DNA of 64,000 nt from Pleodorina starrii (lineage: Eukaryota > Chlorophyta > Chlorophyceae > Chlamydomonadales > Volvocaceae), in contig BRXU01000025.1 in assembly GCA_030267565.1 (NCBI GenBank), positions 789,501 through 853,500 on the forward strand, read 5' to 3'. Position 1 is the stretch's first letter. The number at the start of each line of letters is the position of its first letter. A program made the translations under genes and the position numbers. This document shows positions 36,069-48,095 of the stretch, in pieces. The notes below the pieces were generated by a model that was given only the letters and a program-made list of their open reading frames with translations, had not been told where the DNA came from and made no database searches.

Positions 36069-39000
36069 CTAGCGCCACAGTTGCAGGTGCTGCTGCTGCT
36101 GTAGTTGCTGCAGTTGCTGCAGTTGCTGTTGCTGCCATTGCTGCTGGTATTGATGGCAGGACTCGTACTGGTACTGCGGCTGCGGCGGCTGCGCCCAAAA
36201 AGGCTGTGGCTGCTGCTGGTACTGCGGCGGCGGCGGGGCCGGCGGCTGCTGCTGCTGCTGCGCCCAGATTGGCTGCTGCTGGTATTGCGGCTGATGATGC
36301 TGCTGCTGCGGCGGCGGCTGCGGCCACTTCTGCGGCGGCTGCAGAAGGCCCTGTTGCTCCATCGAACACAGATGCTCCACGAGTGCCAGGCAGGGCGACA
36401 GATTCGGCGCCAACTCATCCATCGACAGGCCAGTGGCGTTCTGCAGGGCAGCAAGGCAGGGCGACGTCCTGTGCACCGCCGCCGCCGCGAACGCCGCGCA
36501 GGCGCCGTACGGCGCCGGCCCCACTGCCGGCGGCGGCGGCGGCGGCAGCGGCGCAAAGGCCGCGGCGGCTCGCTCGCCCAGCGCGAGGCAGGCGAGTGCG
36601 ACGGTGCTTTGGCAGTGCACCAGATCGCAGTGATGGAGGAGCGCCAGGTCCTGTCGGCAGAGGGAAGAACACAAAAGTACCAACGGCGTGTCAACGGTAC
36701 AATGCGTGACGGTGTGACAGGGTGACAGGGTGAGAGGGTACGGCAGAGAACCGGTATCGCGCGGCAAGGGAACCTCATTCTTCAAATCGCAATACGTAGT
36801 ACGGTATGGCAGACGGGTCCGTGTCTCCATCTCGCGATTGAGACCGACCGACCCGCGGGTCAGCCGCCATGGAGTCCACGCGAGTCAGCCAAACCCTGCA
36901 GTCCCGCCGGCGTCCCCTGGGCCGTCTCCAAATCCAAACACGCGCGCAGCACCCTATTCAGATCATCTCCTATTTTCCCCTTCCTGTCCACACTCTCCTC
37001 TTTTGGGTCCCTTCCTCCCCTGTAGTCCCTCCTTCCCTCTTGCCCATCGAGACACACACACACACATACACACAAACCCCACATCCCGAGACCCACCAGG
37101 ATGCGGTGCGCCCAGATCTCCAGCGAGTTGCCGTCCACGTCACCACCGACGCCGTTGCCCTCCGTGTCTCCAAACCGCCGACTCGAGCCCCGGAACGACG
37201 ACAAGGAGCCCATCGCGACGGCGTCCGCGGCGGCGGCGGTGGAGCCGGTTGCGGCAGGCGCGGCTGTCCGCCGGGCGGAAGAGCCGGCGGTGGAGGCGGC
37301 GTCGGAGGCGGAGGCGGAGGCGGTCGTGTCTGCAGTCGGGCCGCAGCACAGCAAAAAGTGCTGCAGGAACGACAGCGATGTTGGCGCCCTGGCGCACCAG
37401 TCCACGACCCACAAGAGCCGCCACTCCATCTGACCCAAATGGGATGCCTGTCGGAGATCGAAACGAACAGGGGTGGAATCGAAACGTTCGGAGAGTGGTG
37501 CGTAAGCCACTACACCTGATCCAAATGGGATGCCTGTCGGAAATCGATACGAACAGGGGTAGGTGGCAGTGAGGCGAGGTAACGGTAACGCCAGGGTTGT
37601 TGCCTGCACTTGCGCGGTTGCGGGGAGGGATAAACCTTTTACAGAGAGCTGGACGAGCAAGAGGAGCAGCAGGAGCCGAGCTGGACGAGCAGCAGGAGAC
37701 GAGCTGGACGAGCCGCAGGGGAAAAGTTGGACGATCCAGTGCCGAGGCAGCGGGGGAGGGCGCGAGAGCGCGAGGGGCGGGCAGTGCGATGGACGGGTGT
37801 CGTACACGAGGGGTGCGATACACGGGGTCTCGTACGAAAGGGTGTGATAGGTACCTGATAGAGGGCTGCACCGGTCTCCGGGTCCACGGCAAGACGCACC
37901 AGATCGCTGACGTCGAGGGGTACCACCTGGGGACAAATTGATGGAGAGGGGGTGATGGAGTGCAAGGTGATGGAGTGCAAGGTGATGGAGGGGGTGGTGA
38001 TGGAGTGCAAGGTGATGGAGGGGGTGGTGATGGAGTGCAAGGTGATGGAGGGGGGCGTGATGGAGTGCAAGGTGATGGAGGGGGGCGTGATGGAGTGCAA
38101 GGCGCGGATTGCGTCAGTGATAGGAGCGAGGTGCTCTCGCCCACTGTCGGGTTAAGGGTCTGGAGAATGGCTCACCCTTCCCGCTCACCCTTCCCGCTCA
38201 CCCTTCCCGCTCACCCTTCCCGCTCACCCTTCCCGCTCACCCTTCCCGCTCACCCTTCCCGCTCACCCTTCCCGCTCACCCTTCCCGCTCACCCTTCCCA
38301 CCCCATCCCCCTCTCTCTCAGCAACCCTCCCTCACCTCCTCGAACTTCATGGCCACCGATATGCACGCCATGGCCACGAGTTGCAGCATCCGCTCGGGTG
38401 GCTCGAACTGGGTCGTCGAGAGAGCGGGCGGTTAGGGTTTTCAAGTGAAACGAGTGAAACGCGCAAAAATAATGTAGTACTGGTTGCGGCAACCGTTCCG
38501 CCTCAGGCAAACTTGTGAGTAGCAGGAGGGGGGTGTGATGGTGAAGGTAGACGCAACACTCGGAGGAGCAATAGGTTGCTGCGGCGCCTCGCGCGTTGGA
38601 CCTCGCTGAGCAGGGGAGAGAGAGAGAGAGAGCGGTGGAGGGTGGAGCCGCAGGAAAAGCCGCGCACACGCAGCACGGGAACGAGCGGAGCTTCCACCCC
38701 CCCTCCCCATCCCCTAACCTCCCGACCATCCTCGCAACCACCCCCTCCTGTTCCCCTCGCACCGTAGAGCCCGAGCTCGCCGCCAGAAAGCGATCCAATA
38801 GAGAAGTTGCGAGAAAGAGGGTCTCGCGCTGCAGCTGCGCTGCGCGCGTGAGCTCCATCATCCAACCCACAAGCAGCCGCCGGTCTCCGAGGGAGCTCTC
38901 AGGCCAGCCCCTGTAAACGCGCTCTTTAGGGTCCGCAGCAGGGCCGATGTCGCCGGCGCAGGCCCAGGCGCCGGGCTGGCCAGAGCATGTTTGGGATGTG

Positions 39001-39668
39001 GTGAGATGAGCATCGGCGGGCGCGGCGCACTCGCGCGACCAAGGCCGCACGCCCTGCGGCGGCTGCTGTGCCCCGTAAGCTGCCCTCAAAGAGATTTGCT
39101 TATCGCTCGCGCACATTTCTCGTTGGCGCCCGAGCTCGGTTCTGGGAGACAAGGAATTTGGCGCAGCAGAGTGAATCGGCAAAACTGTTTTCGAAACAAA
39201 CACGCTCGAGGATTAGTCCTGCTTGGTTAATCACCTGATGAGGTTGAAAACGGTGGCATCCGCGACCGCGCCAGACGACCTGCCCGGCTGCGCGCTGCCG
39301 AGATGCTGCTCGTGACAGGGCGTTTCGCAGGCGTTCTCCAAATTTACAACGTCGTCAAATGATATGTCTTCGCTGCATTCAAGGCAGTCAGTACTGGAAG
39401 AAAGGCACCAGTCCTCCTCCACAGAGCAGGCAAGCGAAGTGCTCGACCCGCGCATAAGGTGGTGTGTTGTCCCATCCTGCGCCACGGCACAGCGACTTAT
39501 TTTCAATCTTTTGTCGGCTCTTTGGCCGTTGCTGACATGCAAGGCCGCGATGTAACCGCACAGCGCGTCACTGCACTGACCTGGCAAAGTCCGGCTGGGT
39601 AAGACTGCACGAATGACATCAGGATGGCAGGGACTAAAGATAAAGCTATAATAACGCGTTCTTCGCAT
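36069..39668 (-). CDS. Cyclin with low-complexity insert and Gln-rich tail
   Basis: A regulatory subunit for a cyclin-dependent kinase, judged by its cyclin box. Six minus-strand exons in phase: 39668-39235, 39141-38763, 38407-38336, 37926-37855, 37429-37097, 36650-36069; about 623 aa. Residues 229-295 are the first cyclin-box half: RRLLVGWMMEL, ETLFLATSLLDRFLA, MLQLVAMACISVAMKFEE. The second half starts with DVSDLVRLAVD and MEWRLLWVVDWCARAPTSLSFL (320-341). It is interrupted by about 80 Ala/Gly/Ser-rich residues before DLALLHHCDLVHCQSTVALACLALGE (431-456). The C-terminal 80 residues are Gln/Pro-rich. The upstream half resembles A/B/D-type mitotic or G1 cyclins; I cannot assign the class. The first exon and the ATG at 39668 are least certain; a later in-frame ATG near 39450 is possible. 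Confidence 0.85.
37436..37560. repeat. Diverged direct repeat in a cyclin intron
   Basis: A segment with CCAAATGGGATGCCTGTCGG followed by a near-identical 20-bp continuation occurs at 37436 and again 82 bp further on. The left copy abuts the acceptor of the exon starting at 37429. Confidence 0.75.
37945..38300. repeat. Two adjacent minisatellites in a cyclin intron
   Basis: At 37945-38102 GTGATGGAGTGCAAG and GTGATGGAGGGGG units alternate. At 38168-38300 about ten copies of the 13-mer TCACCCTTCCCGC follow. Both lie in the 409-bp intron between the exons ending at 38336 and starting at 37926 and make up most of it. Confidence 0.85.
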
Positions 39669-40850
39669 AAAGGTGGAATCACAGGGCCAGCTGTGCAAGC
39701 CGGGTCCGGTCACGGATGAGTGGCCTGTTTGCGGCTGCTAGGGCGCTCCTAGTAACTTGTGTTCTTCTTGAATTCTCAAGATGCTTGGCGTGCAATGACA
39801 TTGTTGCAAATGCTTTAAAAAGTTATTTCCATGTTGATTACTGCCGCTCTAAGATCCGCTCGTAATGCGAAATTCACTGAGTGACAGTTGAACCTAGAAA
39901 AGTCATGCAGATACGCAACATAACTCGCGAACATAATATATTGCATTTTATATTTGTTACATGTAACAAGGCACTCAAACTTGGGGCGGTTTGCAACCTA
40001 ACCACTCCGACGACCCAGCGACGACCCAACGCGGCACCGCGAACCTTCGCAACATCGCGGAGTGACGCGCTGACCAAGGCGCGTCAACGTACCCCGGCCG
40101 CGTAACAATTCCCAAGCGAGTTCCCGACACAAGCGCGCGAGACCCGCGCCCCACTGACAACCCACGCAGCCCGTGTCCAGGCAAAGCGTCACCACCGTTC
40201 GAACCGTGTGCCGGGAATCCCCGCAGTCTCGCTCCTAAGTAAACGCGCGCGCACAAACGGAACCCCCCTCACCCAAAAGCGCACGTGTCAAAGGCAACCC
40301 GTTCAGTCCTAGTGCCCACGGGTACGCACCGTGCAACAGCAACATCGTTACTAGGGAAAATGCGTGCACCTGTGAAGGGCACAGCGGAAGGCCAGACGCA
40401 GTGCGGCACATGACGCACGAATCACATGATCGCCACAACGGGGCCATGACCCCTACCAACACGTCTCAAACACCCGCAATCCAAATCCACCAGCCCATGC
40501 CCATACCCAACTCCACTTAGCCGGCTCCAATCCCTCCACAAGCGCAAAGAAAGCTAAACGCCGCCGCAGCCGTCGCCCTCAGGCTTTGATGGTTTGAATG
40601 ATGTTTGAGGGCGAGCGGGCCGTATTCGCTAATGTTGCATGTCAGCATAGGTTTGGAGTCCCTGGTCAACCCGCGTACCTCTGTCGCCTGAAATGGAATA
40701 ACACCCGGCATCGGCACCACGTCCGCACCCCGTTCCCTAGACCCTACCTACTAAGACACCCACCGCCCCCTCAGCCACTGCCGTTCATGTTTCCGTTGGC
40801 GCCCATACCCATGGGTCATCCATCCGGGATACTCCCATCACGCCCTTGGT
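39669..40850. other. Intergenic region, nothing recognised
   Basis: Between the cyclin start and the 3' end of the split gene, both on the minus strand. No frame with credible coding character, no RNA gene recognised. It should contain the cyclin promoter. Confidence 0.5.
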
Positions 40851-43611
40851 TCACGTGTGCCCCTGCTGAGAGCGTGCCGTCTCCTCAACGAAATAAGTGC
40901 CGATCGTGCCTTTCGGCTGAGATGAAATGAAGCGCTGCATCGGTGTGCCCTGCACCCCGCTCTCTCGGGCGTCCCCGATGACGTTACCGCCCAGAACCCC
41001 GCCCTCTCTGCCACTCCCGCTGACGTGTCCGCCGCCACCGTTAAACCCGCCTCCCCCGCCCATGTCCGCGACGGCCCTGCTGCCCGACGCGTTTCCGCCA
41101 CCACCAACGGCTGCACCTGCGCTCCCTGCATCGCATAGCGCGCTCTTGTTGAACAGGTTCGCCACTGGGTCTTCAGGGCTGGGGCTGTGTCGGCGGTTGG
41201 AGACTTGGGCGACTTTCGCCAGGTCTTGGGTAGCTGGTATTCCCTGGCCCTCGTCGAAGCTACCCCCGGAGGTCCCGGCACCACTGGCGGGCGTTCCTGT
41301 GCGCTTGCCCTGTGACGTTTGAAAGCTGGGAGCGAAGGTTGGGTCCAGCCCCACCCCGACGCTCACCGCACAGCTGTTCAGCCCGTGCAGCTTCCGTGAA
41401 AGCTTGTCCTTGATGACGCTGTCCTCCAGGTGGTCGATGACGACCTTGGGCACCTGGGGGCCGGGGTGCGGCACGGGGCCCTGCAAGGTATCCAGGCTCT
41501 GCTTGACCTTTTGAAGAGCTGACTCCATTTCGGGGTCGAATGCCTCCGACAGTACTGATCTCACGGAGGGAGCGTACGCATAAAATGCCTCCATGACGTC
41601 GTACTTCTCCTGAACCTTGGCGTGCTGGTTGTAACGGTACTCGTGCTGCACGTGCTTGGACCGTTCTGTGAGGCTGGCTGCGGCCTCGGAAGTTCCAGTG
41701 TCGTACTCTTGCAGCGTGGCCAGCAAAGCAGTCATGTCCTGCATCAAGGGCCTGATGGTGTTGTCCCGGGTTTGTAAGAGTGCTGCAGCTGTGGACTCCA
41801 ACTTCATGGCGGCTGTCACAGCCTCCGTGCGCTCCTCGTCGTCGACTGCCCTCCTGCAAGGTTACACGTGCCGACATGTATTGGAAATGCAGTTGATGTT
41901 CCTCATAGGTTACACATGTATACATCAAGATAATTAGGCATGCGGGCAAGCAACGACATGTGTCCGTGATAGTGGACACAAGTTGCACAATAATCAATAC
42001 TGTACGACCCCGACCATCGTGATTATTGAAACTCAATGGCTTACTCTCTTGCGGTCCGCTCGCTGGTAAGGGAGTTCGCGACACCCAGGAAGTCCTGCTT
42101 GATGAGCCCACTGAAAAGGCTAGAGACCCCGGGTGTACGAGACATGGCCTGCAAATTCGAGAAGAGCTTTCCGAGGCCCAGGACTGTGGAAGGCGGAACT
42201 TGGCTGGCCTCGGAGTGCTGCCCCTGCTTCTGCAAGAGCTGCACGATCCGCAAGGTCGCGTGGTCATCGTTGGGCTCCGAACCGGGCGCCACGCCGCCTG
42301 AAGGATGCACAGGGCCGTGGCAGTGAGAATCACACAGCTATTTAAACAGGAAAGCCACGGCGTTTGCCCCACCTACCCGACGGCATGCCCTGCGGCGCCG
42401 CCTGCATTTGCGGCTGCGACGGAGGCGCCTGCAAGGGGCCGGGGGCTGCGCGAAAGGGAGCGCAGCGGTACGACGTTAACAACAATGCAAGCCTTGCCGT
42501 ACCGCAGCGCCCAGAGGAAAACGGCGCGTACCATGCAGCGCGTTGGGAGCCATCATCCCCATCGCCTGCATCTGCTGGGGGCCGAACCCGGGCGCCACGC
42601 CGCCTGAAGGATGTACAGGGCCGTGGCAGTGAGAATCGCACAGCTATTTAAACAGGAAAGCCACGGCGTTTGCCCCACCTACCCGACGGCATGCCCTGCG
42701 GCGCCGCCTGCATTTGCGGCTGTGACGGAGGCGCCTGCAAGGGGCCGGGGGCTGCGCGAAAGGGAGCGCAGCGGTACGACGTTAACAACAATGCAAGCCT
42801 TGCCGTACCGCAGCGCCCAGAGGAAAACGGCGCGTACCATGCAGCGCGTTGGGAGCCATCATCCCCGTCGCCTGCATCTGCTGGGGGCCGAACCCGGGCG
42901 CCACGCCGCCTGAAGGATGCACAGGGCCCTGGGGGATCGCGCCCACAGCGACGCCACCTGCACGAAGGGTACGGAAGTACAATTTAGCTCTGTACGTTTT
43001 GTAGATTACATCACCTTCATCATGAGTTGACACACCTGCTAGGGCGACCAGGGCATCTGCAGCGTTCCTTGCTGTTTCTGTGAAAAGCATGAAACATGGT
43101 TTTGAGACTCCAAGTGACTAATAATCCCTGCGCATGTCCTCTTACCGTTGAGCCCACCACCAGCTGCGGCCTTGTTCCCCCTATCGCCAGCAGTGGAATC
43201 GGCGCCGCTGCTGTCGCCGTCCGCGTCAGAGCCTCGCTGTCCCGACTGTTGAGGCCCCGTACGTGTACCCTCCTTAGGTACAAGCGGCTTGTCCCAGATG
43301 CAGAACTTCTGCGTCTGGAGCTTGGCCTCGCTAACCGTTTTCAAGATATTTTCCCCCGAGATCACTTCCGTGTGCGTCGACATGCCACGCTGCAGTGTGT
43401 GCTGGTTGAACTGCGTCTTGTGGATTATGGTGCGCAGCGACAGCTTCTCGCTGTTCTTGTGACCCTCGAAGCACTTCGAACAGAACGCCATTCGGGAGAA
43501 CGCAGCTGCGAGACATACACGATCAGGATTTCGTACACACGTGCGTGAAGTGAGCCCAAGTTGCCCAAACGCTGTGCAAAGTTACGGGAGTATGGCTACC
43601 CTACCCTTTTT
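40851..43611 (-). pseudogene. 3' part of an uncharacterised gene split by the LTR element
   Basis: Carries the end of exon 2 (43611-43605) and exons 3-10: 43505-43146, 43077-43036, 42957-42838, 42751-42683, 42603-42532, 42445-42377, 42297-42045, 41853-40851. All junctions keep phase, and exon 2 joins the 5' part at 56425 in frame across the target duplication. Together the parts would encode about 822 aa. Visible here: a Cys/His-rich stretch (AFCSKCFEGHKN followed by HKTQFNQH), a Gly/Ala/Asn linker, a duplicated Pro/Gln/Met-rich exon pair, a helical segment (TLRIVQLLQKQGQHSEA) and a 333-aa last exon that is helical at first and Gly/Ser-rich later. I recognise no family. An internal ATG at 43491 could still give a shortened protein. 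Listed as a pseudogene because this allele is interrupted in coding sequence; splice sites and frame look undamaged, so disruption is recent. Confidence 0.72.
42297..42957. repeat. 306-bp tandem duplication spanning two exons
   Basis: Two copies with a 306-bp period run from about 42285 to 42910 and are almost identical. Each contains one exon encoding APGPLQAPPSQPQMQ and one encoding GGVAPGFGPQQMQA with the intron between, so the protein gains an in-frame Pro/Gln/Met-rich repeat. One of the few differences changes a Thr to Met codon. Confidence 0.9.
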
Positions 43612-43616
43612 GTTGG
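43612..43616. other. Target site duplication, left copy (GTTGG)
   Basis: GTTGG lies immediately outside the left LTR end (TGTTGTAG) and recurs at 56425-56429 immediately outside the right LTR end (CTACAACA). A five-base duplication is typical of Ty3/Gypsy integration. Confidence 0.9.
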
Positions 43617-43898
43617 TGTTGTAGTGAGATACGTAGGTAAATACCTTTGTCTCAGGCCGGCACTGCCCCGGCCACGGTATTTACTACCGTGCTCAGAATC
43701 GAATCAGAACTTAACGTCCAGTCATCGTTCTTTCTGTGAGCAAAGACGGCTTCGAGATTCGTGATTGTCGTACAGATTCTAGAATACTCGATCAAGAGAT
43801 ATTCTATACTATTCGGAAGGTTCTGTTATCGGTAATTCGATAATCATAATCATATTCAATAATTCGCATAAGTCCTGTGTAGCCATCACGCTACAACA
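43617..43898 (-). repeat. 3' LTR (complete, 282 bp)
   Basis: Complete LTR with terminal TGTTGTAG...CTACAACA inverted ends. Compared with the split 5' LTR it differs at one position inside (CATCGTTC versus CATGGTTC on the plus strand) and at one in the terminal 16 bp. The pol stop codon lies inside its first bases in the sense direction. Confidence 0.93.
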
Positions 43899-46800
43899 GC
43901 TGCCTCCCCCCCCGAGGAACCAGCGTCCGCGCTGTGTTCCGGGTGAGTTTTCCAATATTCGTTCACCAATTCGTCTGGAACGTCCTTCGAATCAAGCCAC
44001 GTGTTGTGTTCGTCACCGTAGCCTTGCCACTGTACCAGGAAGCGATACAAAGTCCGTCGGCGTAACTTCCGTTCTTCGTGTTTCACAATTTTCGAAATAA
44101 CCCAAACGGGTCGGGAAGTTTCACCATCGATTTCCAAAGGCGGAGGTGGATTCGTAGGTCCGTTCGACACGTCAGTACGATATGGACGTAGCAGAGACAC
44201 ATGGAAGACATCGTGGAATCGATATTCAGGAGGCAACTTCAATCGAAACGCAACGGGATTGATGCGTTCTGTGATCGTAAAAGGTCCAATGAATTTCGGC
44301 ATCAATTTCCGTGTTCCTGCTTGCAAAGAAAGGTTTCGAGTACTCAACAAAACTTGTTGTCCAACAGAGAGAGTGATTTTTCGACGGTTTCGACTCTCCT
44401 GTACCAAAGCGCGATCTTGAGCAGCTTCGTAAAATCGTTTCGCAAGTTTCAACCGATCGTGTAGGGTGTCAACGTAATCTTTTGCAACGGGAACGGCGTC
44501 ACCCAGTTCCAACTGCAAAGGAGTTCGAGGGTGGAAACCGTAGTTCAAGAAGAAGGGGGAATGTCCCGTCGTTCGATTTTTCAGATTGTTTATCGAGAAC
44601 TCAGCAGCGTCGAGATGCTGATCCCATTCGTGCGGATCATGCGTCGCATAGTGTCGTAGCATGTCGCCGAGAACGCGATTGATTCGCTCCGTCTGTCCAT
44701 CGGATTCGGGGTGAAAAGCCGTACTGGTATGTTGCTTCGCACCAGCGCGTTTCAACAACGCAGGCAGGAAATGCCCTTTGAATCGTGGGTCGCGATCGGA
44801 AATAATCGTTTTCGGCATTCCATGAAGTCGTACCACGTTATGGAACATCAAATCCGCAGTTTGGATCGCGGTTGCGGTCGTACGGCACGGAGCTAAATGT
44901 ACCATTTTCGTGAGGCGATCTACAAAGACGAGGATCGCATCAAAATGCCGTTTCGTCTTCGGAAGTCCCACAACGAAATCCATGGACACACTGTCCCAAG
45001 GCATTTCAGGAATCGGCAAAGGTCGTAATTCCCCAAACGGCAAACCGGATGCAGGTTTAGTCCGTTGGCAAGTATCGCACTTCGCAACGAAGTCGGTCAC
45101 ATCAGCTCGAAGGGTTGGCCACCAGAAATTTCGTTGGACGAGTTCGATAGTTCGGTCACGACCTGGATGGCCAGACAACGTGTCAGCATGGGCTCGAGCG
45201 ATGATTTCGTGTTTCAATGCAGGGTCGTTAGGAACAACGATTCGCCATTGGTTCTCCTCCTCTTCCAAAACGTAAAATCCGCCAGGATGTGTAATCAGGG
45301 GACGAGTGTTTTTCGGATTTTGGAAGTAAGCGTCGCGCTGCGTGGCTTCAGCCAGCCGAGTGAGGAGGGGCGAATCAGAGGAAGGTTCGACCGCACAGAG
45401 AATCGTGGCCAGATTCGGGTGCCGGGATAAAGCGTCGGCAACAACGTTCAATTTGCCAGGGCGATAAACCCAGTCGAAATTGAACTGTTCGAGAAATTCG
45501 ATCCATCGGGCCTGTCGTCGACTGATATGCGTCTGCGTTTTCAAGTATGTCAGGGGGTGATGGTCAGTCACCAGAGTGAAGGGAATGTTACTCTGCAAGT
45601 AACAACGCCACTCACGTAGTGCGTTCACAACGCCAAGAAGTTCTTGTTCGCCAGTCGCATAATTTCGTTCAGCCGGAGAAAATTTGCGGCTCGTGAAGGC
45701 AACGGGACGTCCGTCCTGAAGTAGGACAGCGCCAGTGCCGTTCAAAGAGGCATCGGAAACCACTTCGAAAGGTCGTTCGAAATCAGGGTATGACAAAAGG
45801 ACGTCAGTCGACAGGCGGTTCTTGATGGATTCAAAAGCAGCCAACGCCTGTGGTGGCCACTGGTCCGGGAGGCGCGAATTGGAGAAAAGATCCGTGAGCG
45901 GCGCGGCCAGAGAAGCAAAATTTCGGATAAATCGGCGAAAGTAATTCGCAAGGCCAACAAAGGCCCGCAACTCGCTCAGGTCTTTGGGTAACGGCCATGT
46001 TCGAATCGCTTCCACCTTTTTCGGATCCATTCGAATTCCGTCCGCACAAACCACGTGACCAAGGTATTTCACTTCAGATCGCCAAAATTCGCATTTCGAT
46101 AATTTGGCTTTCAAGTCGTGCTTACGGAGAGTTTCGAGCACCAATCGTAGATGATTCGCATGCTCCTCTGGTGTTTTCGAGTAGATGAGAATGTCATCCA
46201 GGTAGACGGTTACGAATCGATGCATGTAGGGTGCGAAAATTCGGTTCATCGTCGCTTGGAACGTTGCGGGAGCGTTCGAAAGACCAAAAGGCAGCACCAA
46301 CCATTCGAAATGTCCGAGCGGCGTGTTAAAAGCCGTTTTCGGAACGTCGTCGGGATGAATTCGCAGTTGGTGGTAACCAGAGGCCAAATCAAGTGCCGTA
46401 AAAAGACGTGCGCCCGACAAACGATCAAGCGTGTCATCGATTCGAGGCAGAGGATAGCGGTTCTTAATCGTGATTCGGTTCAGGGCTCGATAATCGATAC
46501 ACATTCGAAGCTCTCCAGTCTTCTTGGTCACAAAAAGGATCGGCGCACCGTAGGGCGAAGTGGAGGGTTGGATCATCCCTTTCGCCAAAAGTTCTTTCAC
46601 TTGTTTTTCGACCTCTTCCTTTTCCAGGAGAGACAACCGATATTGTGGTCGGAAAACAGGTTGCGCGTCAGGTTCGAGCGGGATAGTATGATGCACACCA
46701 CGGTCAGGTGGCAACCCGGTAATGGGGGCAAAAACGTCCGCGTAATCGTGAAGAATTGTCGAGAGTTCGCGATTCGCTTCGATATCGGGTGGAAGATTGA

Positions 46801-47926
46801 TTTCGGGTTCGAGCGAATTAACCTGTGGAACGGGGCTGGGGAAGGATGCGGTCTGAGAATCGAGAGGGCGGACAACCACCAGCAACCCGCGAGAACCGGG
46901 TGACTCGCACAGGTCTCGCAATGCGCGTTCCGCGGATACCACAGACGTGCGCTTAGGCGCTTTTTCGAGAAAATTCGTTTCGATAGGAATCGGATCGTCG
47001 GTCGGAATGGGAGGTGCTTGTAAAGCGCGCAGCACAAACTGCCCACCGTTCGGCCGTTGGAGGGTAAGCTCGCCACGCGCGGGCCTTAATCGCGCGTCGA
47101 AGCGAGACAAGAAATTCGAGCCAAGGATTACGTCAGCGGAGACAGTCATGCTTGGAAGGACGAGCAGACGTACGTCGGTTCCAAAACGGTCGAGACGTAA
47201 ACGAGCACGACATTCGCCAAGAATGGGGCTAGTCGACTGATCCGCTAAGCGTACCGGCGCGAAAGGAGAAGGCAAGAGTCGTAATCCGAGCTTGGTAGCC
47301 AGGGTCTGGGAGATGAAACAATGCGTAGCGCCTGTGTCTGGGAGAACTCGTACCGCAGTGGCGCCAAGTCGGCCCGCAAAAAGGTTCAGCTGCGCATTAC
47401 CATCAGTAACGGCGCATTTCGGTTCGACGGGTTGACTTTTCGGAGGATCCCACCAGATTTCATGGCTAGTCGTTTCAAGTGTCGGGTCGGGAAAATCGAG
47501 TCGTTTCGATTTGTACAGCTGAGTCCCCTCCGGCAGGGTCATAAGTCGTGTCATGCCATGAAGAAGGCTACGAACGTTTCGCAGATCAGCCGGAACAAGG
47601 ATACACGCTGAGATGCTCGGATCGAATGCCTTGCAGGTTCGATAGTGTCGTAAGAAAGACGCAAGAAGATGAACGGGAGGGTTCATCCAGATGGTGTGGC
47701 CGGAACAATCGAAAGTCAGGAAAGAGCGGGTCGGAGAAGCGAAAACCTTACAAATCGAGTTACTGCCGTCATCGTTGGCAGCGGCGTCCAAGGTAAACGT
47801 TCGTCCAATGCGCTCCTCAAGCTGCGCAATAAGGTCAAGGTCAAACATGCGCGAGTCGTAATCGGGAGCTAGTTTCGAAACGTTCGACCCAGTACGTCCG
47901 CCACACAAAAACGACTGGGCATCTCC
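43886..47926 (-). CDS. pol: Gypsy pol polyprotein with Dam-like region and chromodomain
   Basis: Open from the codon after the TAG at 47929-47927 to a TGA at 43888-43886, which falls just inside the 3' LTR. Numbering from the TTG codon at 47908: Dam-methyltransferase-like region 20-165 with TLDAAAN and IWMNPP (73-78); aspartic protease [12 protein letters not shown] (191-193 DTG); reverse transcriptase with YLDD 569-572; RNase H from FEVVSDAS (715-722); integrase with the HHCC zinc region (913-947, HPGRDR ... CDTCQRTK), catalytic D977, D1038 and E1074; chromodomain about 1268-1325 ([11 protein letters not shown] ... TWLDSKDV). No internal stop, so enzymes look intact. There is no natural ATG at the front: expression would need read-through of the TAG from gag. 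The RT-IN order marks Ty3/Gypsy, and the chromodomain marks a chromovirus. Confidence 0.95.
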   Translation of the reverse strand, partial: GDAQSFLCGGRTGSNVSKLAPDYDSRMFDLDLIAQLEERIGRTFTLDAAANDDGSNSICKVFASPTRSFLTFDCSGHTIWMNPPVHLLASFLRHYRTCKAFDPSISACILVPADLRNVRSLLHGMTRLMTLPEGTQLYKSKRLDFPDPTLETTSHEIWWDPPKSQPVEPKCAVTDGNAQLNLFAGRLGATAVRVLPDTGATHCFISQTLATKLGLRLLPSPFAPVRLADQSTSPILGECRARLRLDRFGTDVRLLVLPSMTVSADVILGSNFLSRFDARLRPARGELTLQRPNGGQFVLRALQAPPIPTDDPIPIETNFLEKAPKRTSVVSAERALRDLCESPGSRGLLVVVRPLDSQTASFPSPVPQVNSLEPEINLPPDIEANRELSTILHDYADVFAPITGLPPDRGVHHTIPLEPDAQPVFRPQYRLSLLEKEEVEKQVKELLAKGMIQPSTSPYGAPILFVTKKTGELRMCIDYRALNRITIKNRYPLPRIDDTLDRLSGARLFTALDLASGYHQLRIHPDDVPKTAFNTPLGHFEWLVLPFGLSNAPATFQATMNRIFAPYMHRFVTVYLDDILIYSKTPEEHANHLRLVLETLRKHDLKAKLSKCEFWRSEVKYLGHVVCADGIRMDPKKVEAIRTWPLPKDLSELRAFVGLANYFRRFIRNFASLAAPLTDLFSNSRLPDQWPPQALAAFESIKNRLSTDVLLSYPDFERPFEVVSDASLNGTGAVLLQDGRPVAFTSRKFSPAERNYATGEQELLGVVNALREWRCYLQSNIPFTLVTDHHPLTYLKTQTHISRRQARWIEFLEQFNFDWVYRPGKLNVVADALSRHPNLATILCAVEPSSDSPLLTRLAEATQRDAYFQNPKNTRPLITHPGGFYVLEEEENQWRIVVPNDPALKHEIIARAHADTLSGHPGRDRTIELVQRNFWWPTLRADVTDFVAKCDTCQRTKPASGLPFGELRPLPIPEMPWDSVSMDFVVGLPKTKRHFDAILVFVDRLTKMVHLAPCRTTATAIQTADLMFHNVVRLHGMPKTIISDRDPRFKGHFLPALLKRAGAKQHTSTAFHPESDGQTERINRVLGDMLRHYATHDPHEWDQHLDAAEFSINNLKNRTTGHSPFFLNYGFHPRTPLQLELGDAVPVAKDYVDTLHDRLKLAKRFYEAAQDRALVQESRNRRKITLSVGQQVLLSTRNLSLQAGTRKLMPKFIGPFTITERINPVAFRLKLPPEYRFHDVFHVSLLRPYRTDVSNGPTNPPPPLEIDGETSRPVWVISKIVKHEERKLRRRTLYRFLVQWQGYGDEHNTWLDSKDVPDELVNEYWKTHPEHSADAGSSGGEAAVVA
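43899..43917 (-). other. Polypurine tract next to the 3' LTR
   Basis: In the sense direction GGGGGGGAGGCAGC directly precedes the TGTTGTAG start of the 3' LTR, the expected site for plus-strand primer formation. It overlaps the last pol codons. Confidence 0.75.
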
Positions 47927-48095
47927 CTACTTCGGGTGCGGGATTCCCGGGCACGCGGCCTTAATGTGCTTAGCCTGCTGCCCGCACTTAAAGCATCGTC
48001 CCTGGTCCATCCATTCGAACTTCGCCTTGTTCGTCAAAAACGTTCCGGGAACTAGGGGGTTCGGGACGTTCGACGGTTCGTTGGGCTTCTCGACA
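47927..48095 (-). pseudogene. Displaced gag C-terminus with CCHC zinc knuckle and TAG
   Basis: In the pol frame this stretch encodes a repeat of the EKPNEPSNVPNPLVPGTF segment, then FEWMDQGRCFKCGQQAKH and IKAAC, a CX2CX4HX4C nucleocapsid knuckle. It ends PGIPHPK and TAG (47929-47927), after which pol continues in the same frame. It is cut off from the main gag frame by the 202-bp duplication just upstream, which shifts frame by one base. Confidence 0.85.

Noticed and set aside
35779..36072. Proline-rich plus-strand frame
   Set aside because: It lies just beyond the cyclin stop on the opposite strand and owes its openness to a duplicated GC-rich 27-mer.
41260..42372. Minus-strand 370-codon frame overlapping the split gene
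   Set aside because: It runs in the wrong frame through exon 9, an intron and exon 10; the correct frames are joined by a clean GA|GTAAGC donor and CAG acceptor.
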